Source: Bacteroidales bacterium (lineage in GTDB: Bacteria > Bacteroidota > Bacteroidia > Bacteroidales > UBA932). Taken from it: a stretch of 59,515 nucleotides of DNA. Where the stretch lies: contig JAFRRR010000106.1 of the NCBI GenBank assembly GCA_017428035.1, forward strand, positions 1 to 59,515, in the 5' to 3' direction. The translations under genes and the position numbers were made by a program. Below the pieces are notes generated by a model, which saw nothing but the letters and a program-made list of their open reading frames with translations, did no database searches and was not told the DNA's origin. This document shows positions 52,323 through 59,515 of the stretch, piece by piece. The first letter of the stretch is position 1. Each line of letters starts with the position of its first letter.

Positions 52323-52353
52323 CAAATGTACGACAATTTGAGGGAATCACCAA
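52323..52353 (-). promoter_or_regulatory. -33/-7 promoter of the seven-gene surface operon
   Basis: On the minus strand TTG (52351-52353) and TACATTTG (52323-52330) are exactly 20 bp apart. Transcription would start about 10-15 bp before the TTG start codon at 52301. Confidence 0.8.
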
Positions 52354-52419
52354 GAAACACCAAGACGAGTTGTCGGCACAGAATTTGAGGCAAACAATAG
52401 ATAATAAAAACAAAAAGCA

Positions 52420-53319
52420 ATGAAGACAAGACAATGGTTTGCGCTGGCAAGCGCTCTTATTTTATTCATTGCAGGATTAACCTCCTGCAACAAGGCCAAT
52501 GCAGTTAAGGATGCTGACAAAGCACTCGGAAAATATGAGATCACCGATGCTTCCAGTCCTGTACAGTGCATTGAGCTCACAAGAGCCGGTGAATACATTA
52601 TCACCAAGAACCCCGCCAAGACCAAGAGTGACAGCGACTTGGATCTGGACGACGTCTGGGTTTACGGCAAATTCACCTTCGTGGATGGTGCGTACATCCT
52701 CCAGGGATTCGGAGAGATCGCAATCAATCTGCTCAGAGGCGGTGCCGCAGAGATTCTGATTGACCGCAACGGCTGGGACCCCTTCACGGTCCACGCACAG
52801 CAGGCTGCCACGGTCCAGGAAACGACCATCAACCGGCGCCTCTGCCGCCATTGGAACTTCAAAAAGACCTATTTCTCGCTTGCATTCAGCGACCTGCCTT
52901 TCCTGGATTTCAGTTTTGAACTTCCCGGCTGCGACTTCTCTAAATGGTTTGAGAAAACCGGCGACGAAGAGGGCGAAGAGGAGCTGGAAGAGGAATGCAA
53001 AGGCCTCATCTTCACCGAATCAGGCACCTACGCAGTACTCTTTGACAATGGCAAGGTCAATGTAGGTTCCTGGGCCTGGGAAAACACCGCAGACGGCTCC
53101 CTCAAGTGCGAATGGAACGAGCAATACAAGTCTCATTTCAAGGATTACCGCTTCCACGGGGACCTCACAGTGGATGTTTCGGAAGATGACCCTGCCACCT
53201 GCACCATCGTCCATTCCTTTGAAACCACTATGGAACGCTACAAACTCTTCAAGGGCTACATCTCCCACAGTATGAGAACCGCCCTCACCTACTATCTGGA
53301 GGACGCGGGGAAGGATTAA
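52420..53319 (+). CDS. Lipoprotein of unknown function
   Basis: The 299-residue lipoprotein (MKTRQWFALASALILFIAGLTSC, C23) has no recognised domain. It is beta-rich with an acidic stretch (TGDEEGEEELEEEC) in the middle. The last codons (AGKD and stop) lie within the outer arm of the nested inverted-repeat element at 53305-53427, so its C-terminus may have been replaced by an insertion. Divergent from the seven-gene operon. Confidence 0.6.
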   Translation: MKTRQWFALASALILFIAGLTSCNKANAVKDADKALGKYEITDASSPVQCIELTRAGEYIITKNPAKTKSDSDLDLDDVWVYGKFTFVDGAYILQGFGEIAINLLRGGAAEILIDRNGWDPFTVHAQQAATVQETTINRRLCRHWNFKKTYFSLAFSDLPFLDFSFELPGCDFSKWFEKTGDEEGEEELEEECKGLIFTESGTYAVLFDNGKVNVGSWAWENTADGSLKCEWNEQYKSHFKDYRFHGDLTVDVSEDDPATCTIVHSFETTMERYKLFKGYISHSMRTALTYYLEDAGKD

Positions 53320-53427
53320 GCGGCTGACGCCGCTTTCCCTCCTGGCGCCTCGGCAATGTAAGCAAGCTTCCATTGCTCTCGGCTGCTGCGTCGGGTCGAA
53401 CCTACGGTTCTTCTGACCCTTCCCCGC
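53305..53427. repeat. Nested inverted-repeat element (possible structured RNA or small mobile repeat)
   Basis: Outer arms GCGGGGAAGG (53305-53314) and CCTTCCCCGC (53418-53427) are perfect inverted repeats. They enclose three further hairpins: AAGCGGC/GCCGCTT (53318-53335), an almost perfect palindrome CAATGtAAGC/GCTTcCATTG (53354-53375), and GGGTCGAACC/GGTTC..GACCC (53393-53419), whose end overlaps the outer right arm by two bases. The left arm GCGGGGAAGGATT is nearly identical to the tRNA end at 53478. No coding frame explains this structure. Confidence 0.7.
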
Positions 53428-53432
53428 TCTGT

Positions 53433-53474
53433 AAAAATGAACAGACAGACCTGAAGGCCTGTCTGTTCATTTTT
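53433..53474. terminator. Bidirectional terminator
   Basis: A 16-bp perfect stem (53433-53448 with 53459-53474) begins with AAAAA and ends with TTTTT, so it can stop both the plus-strand lipoprotein gene and the minus-strand tRNA. Confidence 0.92.
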
Positions 53475-53475
53475 G

Positions 53476-53548
<73 letters not shown>

Positions 53549-53561
53549 GTGTTTGGGACTG

Positions 53562-53591
53562 CAAAGGTAGAAATAAAAACGAAAATACCAA
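53562..53591 (-). promoter_or_regulatory. -33/-7 promoter of the initiator tRNA
   Basis: On the minus strand TTG (53589-53591) and TACCTTTG (53562-53569) are 19 bp apart, ending 13 bp before the tRNA 5' end. Confidence 0.8.
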
Positions 53592-53596
53592 AAAAT

Positions 53597-54964
53597 CTAT
53601 TCCAGAACACTGGTGAGATAGTGGAACAAATCTTCTTTCGCAACGCTCTGTTGCTCGCCGGTAGCCATATTCTTCACAGTGAACTTGCCCTCGGCCATCT
53701 CGCTCTCGCCCGCCACAATCACTACCGAGATATTGCCGCGGTTGGCATATTCGAACTGCTTCTTGAGCTTTGCCGATTCGGGATAAAGCACACAGCTGAT
53801 GCCGTGGCTGCGAAGCTCAGAGATAGCTCCCAGGCAATAGGCGGCCTCTTTCTCTCCCATATTGGTAAACAGCACGCTTGCGCCCGAAAGCAGCGATGTG
53901 GGGTACTTGTCCAGCCCAAGCAACACATCGTAGATGCGGTCGGCACCAAAGGAGATGCCCACGCCGGAGACATTCTTGAGACCGAAAATGCCGGTGAGGT
54001 CGTCGTAACGGCCGCCGCCGCAGATGCTGCCTATGGCAAAATCCAGCGCCTTTACCTCGAAAATAGCACCTGTATAATAGTTCAGGCCGCGGGCCAACGA
54101 GAGATCCAGCTCAACCTTCTGGCGGATGCCGGCGGCGGAAATCAGCTCGAACAACTTGGAGATTTCTTCTACGCCCTTCATACCGATCTCGGAAGAAGAG
54201 AGCATCTTCTGCATAAACTCTATCTTCTCCTGATTGCTGCCAGAAAGGGTCAGCACCGGCTCTACCACTGCAATAGCAGCCTCTCCCACCCCTTTTTCCA
54301 GAAGCTCCGCCTTGACATTGTCCAGGCCTATCTTGTCTATCTTGTCTATGGCCACGGTGATGTCCATCATCTTGTCGGGAACACCCGCCACCTCGGCTAT
54401 TCCGGCCAGCAGCTTGCGGTTGTTGATCTTGATGCATACATTGATGCCCAAACGGGCGAACACCATATCCACAATCTGCACCAGCTCCAGCTCGTTGAGC
54501 AGAGAAGTGGAGCCGATGACATCGGCGTCGCACTGATAGAACTCACGGTAGCGGCCCTTCTGCGGACGGTCGGCACGCCATACGGGCTGAATCTGGAAGC
54601 GCTTGAATGGGAATGTGATCTCGTTCTGATGCTGAGTCACAAAACGGGCAAAAGGCACCGTAAGGTCATAGCGCAAACCCTTTTCGCAAACCTTGGATGT
54701 GATGGCGGCAGAAGACGGAGCCGAGGCCCAGTCCACGCCAGAGAAGGCATCCCCGCTGTTGAGGATGCGGTAGAGCAGCTTGTCGCCCTCGTCGCCGTAC
54801 TTGCCCAGCAGCGTAGAGAGATTCTCCATTGCGGGAGTCTCTATCTGCTGATAGCCGAAACGGCGGAATACCTCTTTTATGTTGTCGAAAATATAGTTGC
54901 GGCGCGCCATTTCTATGCAGCCGAAATCGCGCGTACCTTTTGGAATTGACGGTGTCTGAGCCAT
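53597..54964 (-). CDS. hisS: Histidyl-tRNA synthetase
   Basis: The 455-residue class II synthetase begins [13 protein letters not shown]. Motif 2 is around [14 protein letters not shown], the HisA motif around [15 protein letters not shown], motif 3 in [14 protein letters not shown], and the C-terminal anticodon-binding domain ends at ~455. It charges tRNA-His. The gene starts 3 bp after the NfnB-like gene, so it is probably in that operon. Confidence 0.96.
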   Translation of the reverse strand: MAQTPSIPKGTRDFGCIEMARRNYIFDNIKEVFRRFGYQQIETPAMENLSTLLGKYGDEGDKLLYRILNSGDAFSGVDWASAPSSAAITSKVCEKGLRYDLTVPFARFVTQHQNEITFPFKRFQIQPVWRADRPQKGRYREFYQCDADVIGSTSLLNELELVQIVDMVFARLGINVCIKINNRKLLAGIAEVAGVPDKMMDITVAIDKIDKIGLDNVKAELLEKGVGEAAIAVVEPVLTLSGSNQEKIEFMQKMLSSSEIGMKGVEEISKLFELISAAGIRQKVELDLSLARGLNYYTGAIFEVKALDFAIGSICGGGRYDDLTGIFGLKNVSGVGISFGADRIYDVLLGLDKYPTSLLSGASVLFTNMGEKEAAYCLGAISELRSHGISCVLYPESAKLKKQFEYANRGNISVVIVAGESEMAEGKFTVKNMATGEQQSVAKEDLFHYLTSVLE

Positions 54965-54967
54965 ATA

Positions 54968-56356
54968 TTATTTAGATAGTTTCTTGTGTATTTCTGCAGC
55001 AGCCTTGCGTCCGGCGCCCATCGCCAGAATCACCGTGGCCGCGCCTGTAACTGCGTCGCCGCCGGCGAAGATGCCGTCGCGGGTGGTGGCGCCGTCCTCG
55101 GTGGCCACGAGACCGCCCTTGCGGGTGCGCTCAAGGCCGGGCGTGGTCTTGGCAATCAGCGGGTTGGGAGATGTTCCCAGCGCCATTATCACGGTGTCGC
55201 ACTCCACTTCAAATTCGCTGCCCTGGACAGGCACGGGGCTGCGGCGACCGCTCTCGTCGGGCTCTCCAAGTTCCATTCTGATGCACTTGATTGCACGCAC
55301 GTTGCCGTTCTCGTCGCCCAGCACCTCAACGGGATTTGTGAGCATACGGAACTCGATACCCTCTTCTTTCGCGTGGTGAACCTCCTCTTTGCGGGCAGGA
55401 AGCTCCACTTCTGTACGGCGATATACGATGGTGGTTTCGGCACCCAGACGGAGCGCGGTGCGGGCCGCGTCCATAGCCACGTTGCCGCCGCCCACAACCA
55501 CGGCCTTGCGGCCGGCGTGGATAGGGGTAGCATAGTCGTCCAGATAAGCCTTCATCAGGTTGTTGCGGGTCAGGAACTCGTTGGCAGAGAACACTCCGTT
55601 GAGGTTTTCGCCCGGGATGCCCATAAAGCGCGGCAGTCCGGCGCCGGTGCCCACAAACACAGCCTCGAAGCCCTCCTTTTCCATAAGAGAATCTATGGTG
55701 ACGGTGCGGCCAATGATTACATCGGTCTCTATCTTTACGCCAAGGGCGGTGACGGCCTCAATCTCTCTGGCCAGCACCTTCTCTTTGGGAAGACGGAACT
55801 CGGGAATGCCATATACCAGCACGCCGCCGGCCTTGTGAAGGGCCTCGAAAATGGTGACGTCATAGCCCCATTTTGCAAGGTCGGCCGCACAGGCCAATCC
55901 TGCGGGACCGCTGCCTATAACAGCCACTTTATGGCCGTTGGCGGGGGCTTTCTCTACAGTCTGGGCCTCCTCGGGATGAGAGTGCATATAATCGGCCACG
56001 AAGCGCTCCAGCTTGCCTATGGCCACCGGCTCGCCCTTTACGCCAAGGATGCACTGCCCCTCGCACTGGGTTTCCTGCGGGCACACGCGGCCGCAGACAG
56101 CCGGCAGCAGGGAATCCTGCGCTATCACGCCTGCGGCAGCTGCGATGTCGCCTTCTGCCACGCGGGCTATGAATTCCGGAATCTGTATGCTGACAGGGCA
56201 GCCGCCCACGCAGCGGGGATTCTTGCAATGCAGGCAGCGGCTTGCCTCAAGCATAGCCTCCTGCTTGTCATATCCATACGATACCTCTTCGAAATTGTGC
56301 GCGCGGACCTTGGGATCCTGCTCACGCACTGCAACTCTGGGAATTTTATTTGCCAT
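54968..56356 (-). CDS. NADPH-dependent glutamate synthase-type / NfnB large subunit
   Basis: The 462-residue protein has N-terminal iron-sulfur cysteines (CLHCKNPRCVGGCP), an FAD-binding GSGPAGLACAADL and an NADP-binding GGGNVAMDAARTALRLG, i.e. the GltD/NfnB fold. Next to an NfnA-like subunit it most likely forms the NADH-dependent reduced ferredoxin:NADP+ oxidoreductase (electron-bifurcating) rather than glutamate synthase, as no large glutamate synthase subunit is present. The two genes overlap by 11 bp. Confidence 0.85.
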   Translation of the reverse strand: MANKIPRVAVREQDPKVRAHNFEEVSYGYDKQEAMLEASRCLHCKNPRCVGGCPVSIQIPEFIARVAEGDIAAAAGVIAQDSLLPAVCGRVCPQETQCEGQCILGVKGEPVAIGKLERFVADYMHSHPEEAQTVEKAPANGHKVAVIGSGPAGLACAADLAKWGYDVTIFEALHKAGGVLVYGIPEFRLPKEKVLAREIEAVTALGVKIETDVIIGRTVTIDSLMEKEGFEAVFVGTGAGLPRFMGIPGENLNGVFSANEFLTRNNLMKAYLDDYATPIHAGRKAVVVGGGNVAMDAARTALRLGAETTIVYRRTEVELPARKEEVHHAKEEGIEFRMLTNPVEVLGDENGNVRAIKCIRMELGEPDESGRRSPVPVQGSEFEVECDTVIMALGTSPNPLIAKTTPGLERTRKGGLVATEDGATTRDGIFAGGDAVTGAATVILAMGAGRKAAAEIHKKLSK

Positions 56357-57191
56357 AACTTTCCATTGCTGCCGCCTCCTCCGGCTTATACTGACGCGAA
56401 CGGCGCATTGCTTCGTCCCAATCTACAAGGGCTCCGTCAAATTCAGGCCCGTCCACGCAAGAGAAATATGTCTTTCCGCCCACGCTCACGCGGCAGGCAC
56501 CGCACATACCGGTGCCGTCTACCATCAGCGTGTTCATACTCACCTGGATGGGGATATTCAATTTCATACAGGTAAGGGTGGCGAATTTCATCATAATCAT
56601 AGGGCCTATGGCCACACAGTTGGTGTAAGTCTTGCCTTTTGCGCAGAGATCTTCCAGGCAGGCCGTGCCGACCCCTTTGAAACCCTCGCTGCCGTCGTCG
56701 GTGCAGAGGTACAGGTTGTCGCAGGCTGCAGAAAGTTTATCTGTATAAATCAGCAAATCCTTGGTTCTTGCGCCAATTATCACATCCACCGGCACACCGT
56801 GCTCGTGCAGCCAGCGGGCCTGGGGATACACCGGCGCGGTGCCCAGACCGCCTGCGATGAACACATAGCGGCGCTGCCTGAGCTCTTCGGGGCTGGCGTT
56901 CACAAATTCTGACGGATTGCCCAAAGGACCCACCACATCGGCAAAAGAGTCGCCAACCTCATACTGCTCCACCATCTTGTGGCTGGAACGGCCTATAAGC
57001 TGGATGACCACCGTAACGGTGCCTTTGGCCTGGTCACAGTCGCTGACGGTGAGCGGGATGCGCTCCCCTTTCTCATCGTCGCGGATAATAAGGAACTGGC
57101 CCGGCAGGGCTGCCGCGGCCAGTCTCGGTGCCTCGATCTCCATCAGATAAATCTGAGGAGCGAGCATACGTTTTTCCAGAATCTTGTACAT
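56346..57191 (-). CDS. NfnA-like FAD/NAD(P)-binding subunit (sulfide/dihydroorotate dehydrogenase-like)
   Basis: ATG 57191 gives MYKILEKRMLAPQIYL, 281 residues. The ferredoxin-reductase fold shows GQFLIIRDDEKGERIPLTVSD (FAD site) and FIAGGLGTAPVYPQARWL (NAD site). A C-terminal [2Fe-2S] motif, DGTGMCGACRVSVGGKTYFSC, supplies three Cys plus an Asp as in NfnA. It partners the large subunit encoded just downstream. Confidence 0.87.
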   Translation of the reverse strand: MYKILEKRMLAPQIYLMEIEAPRLAAAALPGQFLIIRDDEKGERIPLTVSDCDQAKGTVTVVIQLIGRSSHKMVEQYEVGDSFADVVGPLGNPSEFVNASPEELRQRRYVFIAGGLGTAPVYPQARWLHEHGVPVDVIIGARTKDLLIYTDKLSAACDNLYLCTDDGSEGFKGVGTACLEDLCAKGKTYTNCVAIGPMIMMKFATLTCMKLNIPIQVSMNTLMVDGTGMCGACRVSVGGKTYFSCVDGPEFDGALVDWDEAMRRSRQYKPEEAAAMESYGK

Positions 57192-57218
57192 TATACCGCA
57201 GTAATATTGTCTTTGCGG

Positions 57219-57226
57219 CAAATGTA
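57219..57226 (-). promoter_or_regulatory. -7 promoter element of the nfnAB-hisS operon
   Basis: On the minus strand TACATTTG fits TAnnTTTG, about 27 bp before the ATG. It lies just downstream of the stop of the heavy-metal-binding protein gene. Confidence 0.6.
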
Positions 57227-57231
57227 ACAAT

Positions 57232-57555
57232 TTATTTGCTTTTTTCTACTGTTTGCACCTCTTCTGCGGTGTATCCAAGCTTCTCGATGGCTTTAGCAAG
57301 CTTTTCGCGAGATGTTTTGCGGGTATCAAATTTAAAGTAGATGGTCTTGGCATCCAGGTTTGCCTTGTAGTCTTTGACCCCTTTTTCGAAAGGGAGATTG
57401 GCATTGCACTTCTTTTCGCAATTCTTGCAATGCATATTTGTAACAAAGGTCACCTCGTCTATATTAGACGTTTTTGCACCCTTTTTCTGCGCAAAGGCAT
57501 TTACCGACAACACCATCAGCAAAGCCATCATCAAAATTGTAATTCTAGTTTTCAT
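57232..57555 (-). CDS. Exported heavy-metal-associated (HMA) domain protein
   Basis: The 107-residue protein has a signal peptide (MKTRITILMMALLMVLSVNAFA) and one HMA domain with the metal site MHCKNC (C43, C46) plus an extra C50. It should bind Cu(I) or a similar ion in the periplasm. It follows a TonB-dependent receptor gene by 15 bp and may receive or chelate the metal imported or sensed by it. Confidence 0.85.
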   Translation of the reverse strand: MKTRITILMMALLMVLSVNAFAQKKGAKTSNIDEVTFVTNMHCKNCEKKCNANLPFEKGVKDYKANLDAKTIYFKFDTRKTSREKLAKAIEKLGYTAEEVQTVEKSK

Positions 57556-57570
57556 ATCGTCAGTTATTAA

Positions 57571-59515
57571 TTATTTCCAAAGTGTATATCTCAAACCTAA
57601 ATAAAACTTGCGTCCCATAAGCGGACCCCAGACCACCGATGCGTCAAAATCTGCGCCAAAAGGATCTTCGGCACCGAGAATCGCGTCGTGCTGGCGGAAG
57701 CCGGTGATATTCTCTGCCCCGGCATAGATGTCCAGCCCCTTGAACTTGCGGGTAACCTGGGCATACAGCATAGGATATACCGGAGAATAATCCATTCCCC
57801 ATATATCCGCAGCATAATTCGGGAGCCGCATAGGGCCGTTGAGCTGGGCGGTGAAATCAAATATCCACTTGCTCAGGTTGGTCTTGTACTGCAGGTTCAG
57901 CACCCCTTTGTAGCGGCTGGTCATAGGCCGCTGTATGGTCTCGGTCACGTCGCTGTAGGCCCTCTTGACCACCACCTGCGGGTCGGTGTACCGGAAGGTC
58001 AGCAGCGCGTTGAAATGCTCGTTGAAATCGAGCGACAGGTCGGCCTGCAGGGTATTGGTGGCAGACTGCGTCAGATACACCGCAGTAGTGTTGGGCTTAT
58101 ATTCAACATCGGCATAAACCTGATGCGCAAACTGCGTGTGGAAGGCTTCGAAGCTCAAGAAGCTGGCATCTTCCTCACCTATAGGCAGATACCAGGTCAC
58201 GTTTGCACCAGCCGTAACGGCGTCTTCCATATCCAGGTTCAGGCCCCGCTCCTGGGCATAACCGCCCTTGCCGTCAGGCGCCGGAGAATACATAAACTCC
58301 CTGTTGGAAGAGAACAGACCGTAGTTGTCGGCAAACACGCTGGGAGCGTGGAATGCACGGCCCACGCTGCCACGCAGCACCAGGTCGTGGATTGGAGCAT
58401 ACTTCACGGTGAGACGGGGCGCCGGAAGCCACTTTTTGTAGTAGGTATCGTAGTCCACGCGCATACCTGCCACAGCAGTGAAAATCTCCCCTACCTTGTA
58501 GGTGTATTCTGCCATAGCGCCAGCCTGAATCTCGCTCCTTACCGGAATCGGGAACGGAATGTAGCTGCCGCCGCCGTATTCCCAACGGGTATACTCCTCG
58601 TCGGTTCTGTCCCACTGCGAGGTCAGCGCCACTTCCAGAGTGTGGGACTCATTGAAGTCGTTGTGGTAAATAAGGTTTGCGAACAGGTTATCCTGAATGC
58701 CGTCGTAGGGGTTGCAGCCGAATGTAGCCTGCGTGTTGTAATGATTATAAGTGGTCACAAAGGCGATGCTGCTGCTCTGGTCGTCGGCCAGCGGCAAACC
58801 AATCTTCATATAGCCGTTGTACAGACGATTCTTGATCAGGGATCCCCACGCCGCCGGAGTCATTTCGCCGGCCATCTTGCGGTTGAAGCCCATCTGCCCG
58901 CCTTCGCGGTCATCGTCCACCACCTTGAAGCCGAAGCGCACCTGAAGGCCGCTGGGGGCATAGTACAACCAGCGGTTGGCGACATTGATCTGACGGGTCG
59001 TGGGGTCGTCGCGGAAACCGTCCCCGTTGTGATCCATCATAGAATTTGCATAGGAGAAATATGTAAGCAGCACGGTGCTCCAACAGTCATTCAGCTGCAA
59101 GGCTGACACCACATTTGCATCGAACATCTTGTCGCTGCTGCCGTATACGTTCACGAACAGCGGCGTTTCGTCCAGCGGCTTGCGGTGCTCCATATTTATG
59201 ATGCCGGTGATGCCTCCGGCGTCATTTGCCACGCTGCCGGGGCCCTTTGCAATGAGGATACTCTCCAGCCACTGGCCGGGGATATAATTCAAGCCGAAAG
59301 TCGAGGCCAGCCCCTTCATTACCGGCATTTTCTCGTCCTGCATCTGGGTATAGACGCCGGAGAGGCCCAGGAGTTTGATTTGGCGGGCGCCAGTCACTGC
59401 ATCGGAATAGCCCACGCTGACGCTGGCGGTGTTTTCGAAACTCTCCGCCAGATTGCAGCAGGCCATCTTGCACAGGCCGGCAGCGGTTATGGCCTCGGTC
59501 TTTATTTGAGAAAGA
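57571..59515 (-). CDS. TonB-dependent receptor, N-terminus outside window
   Basis: About 648 residues are visible; the frame stays open to the right edge, so an apparent start at 59466 is internal. The plug domain is seen (LSQIKTEAITAAGLCK, NTASVSVGYSDAVTGARQIKLLGLSG, ESILIAKGPGSVANDAGGITGIINMEHRKP) followed by a beta-barrel ending KFYLGLRYTLWK. Close relatives are often annotated as metal or vitamin receptors. The neighbouring HMA protein points to copper or another metal (inference). Confidence 0.85.
   Translation of the reverse strand, partial: LSQIKTEAITAAGLCKMACCNLAESFENTASVSVGYSDAVTGARQIKLLGLSGVYTQMQDEKMPVMKGLASTFGLNYIPGQWLESILIAKGPGSVANDAGGITGIINMEHRKPLDETPLFVNVYGSSDKMFDANVVSALQLNDCWSTVLLTYFSYANSMMDHNGDGFRDDPTTRQINVANRWLYYAPSGLQVRFGFKVVDDDREGGQMGFNRKMAGEMTPAAWGSLIKNRLYNGYMKIGLPLADDQSSSIAFVTTYNHYNTQATFGCNPYDGIQDNLFANLIYHNDFNESHTLEVALTSQWDRTDEEYTRWEYGGGSYIPFPIPVRSEIQAGAMAEYTYKVGEIFTAVAGMRVDYDTYYKKWLPAPRLTVKYAPIHDLVLRGSVGRAFHAPSVFADNYGLFSSNREFMYSPAPDGKGGYAQERGLNLDMEDAVTAGANVTWYLPIGEEDASFLSFEAFHTQFAHQVYADVEYKPNTTAVYLTQSATNTLQADLSLDFNEHFNALLTFRYTDPQVVVKRAYSDVTETIQRPMTSRYKGVLNLQYKTNLSKWIFDFTAQLNGPMRLPNYAADIWGMDYSPVYPMLYAQVTRKFKGLDIYAGAENITGFRQHDAILGAEDPFGADFDASVVWGPLMGRKFYLGLRYTLWK

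Noticed and set aside
53388..53430. tRNA-like remnant (GGTTCGA-type loop on the minus strand)
   Set aside because: The resemblance comes from a hairpin of the nested inverted-repeat element; no full cloverleaf can be drawn.
54986..56575. A 529-codon plus-strand frame opposite the NfnAB-like genes
   Set aside because: Antisense shadow, rich in His/Gly/Ala and without domains; the opposite strand has clear cofactor motifs.
59464..59466. Start codon of the TonB-dependent receptor at 59466
   Set aside because: The frame continues upstream to the window edge with plug-domain sequence, so this ATG is internal.

Overview
The window looks like a chromosomal segment of a member of the Bacteroidota, order Bacteroidales, probably gut-associated. 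The signs are a SusC/SusD pair with accessory lipoproteins, fimbrillin/DUF4493/PCMD-type surface lipoproteins, four DUF4091 (GH123-type) enzymes, a GH97 enzyme, and many promoters of the Bacteroidota type (-7 element TAnnTTTG, sometimes with a TTTG or TTG about 19-20 bp upstream). The genus cannot be fixed from the sequence. Most of the window is GC-rich; the first 4.1 kb is visibly AT-rich and looks acquired.

Layout. (1) 1-4.1 kb: accessory region with the C-terminal end of a TIR-like nucleotide-binding protein and a compact minus-strand operon (putative lipoprotein, TerB-like/AAA+ ATPase, CFI-box protein, two-helix membrane protein), bracketed by two 41-bp repeats that are each followed by a terminator-like hairpin. 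(2) 4.2-17.4 kb: unknown secreted protein, MFS transporter, patatin with outer-membrane barrel, CE7-type esterase lipoprotein, histidine phosphatase, two surface proteins of unknown function, an acyltransferase/CDP-alcohol phosphatidyltransferase pair, and DUF362 and DUF389 proteins. (3) 17.4-30.1 kb: glycan degradation cluster with one GH97 enzyme and four GH123-like paralogs, plus an esterase carrying a 12-bp minisatellite and a peptide deformylase with a lipoprotein signal. (4) 30.2-37.2 kb: housekeeping genes: acyl-CoA ligase, reverse rubrerythrin, Na/Pi cotransporter, MATE exporter, the bS6-bS18-bL9 operon, and a LysR-type DNA-binding domain with no effector domain. (5) 37.3-43.3 kb: SusC-SusD-DUF5012-lipid-binding lipoprotein operon, similar in gene order to a peptide-binding SusCD system of Bacteroides thetaiotaomicron. 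(6) 43.6-52.3 kb: seven-gene operon of lipoproteins and two paralogous outer-membrane barrels, headed by a fimbrillin-like protein; I consider this the best candidate for an undescribed surface system. (7) 52.4-59.5 kb: lipoprotein, a nested-hairpin repeat element, initiator tRNA, hisS, an NfnAB-like pair, a periplasmic heavy-metal-binding protein and a truncated TonB-dependent receptor.

How it fits together. Regions 3, 5 and 6 suggest a cell that harvests host or dietary glycans and peptides and displays a surface filament or adhesin. GH123 enzymes remove beta-GalNAc and retaining GH97 enzymes remove alpha-galactose, a pairing that would suit globo-series glycolipids (inference). Several genes have the -7 element only 5-8 bp before the start codon, implying leaderless or almost leaderless mRNAs. 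In three places the longest open frame begins at a TTG that is part of the -7 element itself, so the starts given here are moved downstream.
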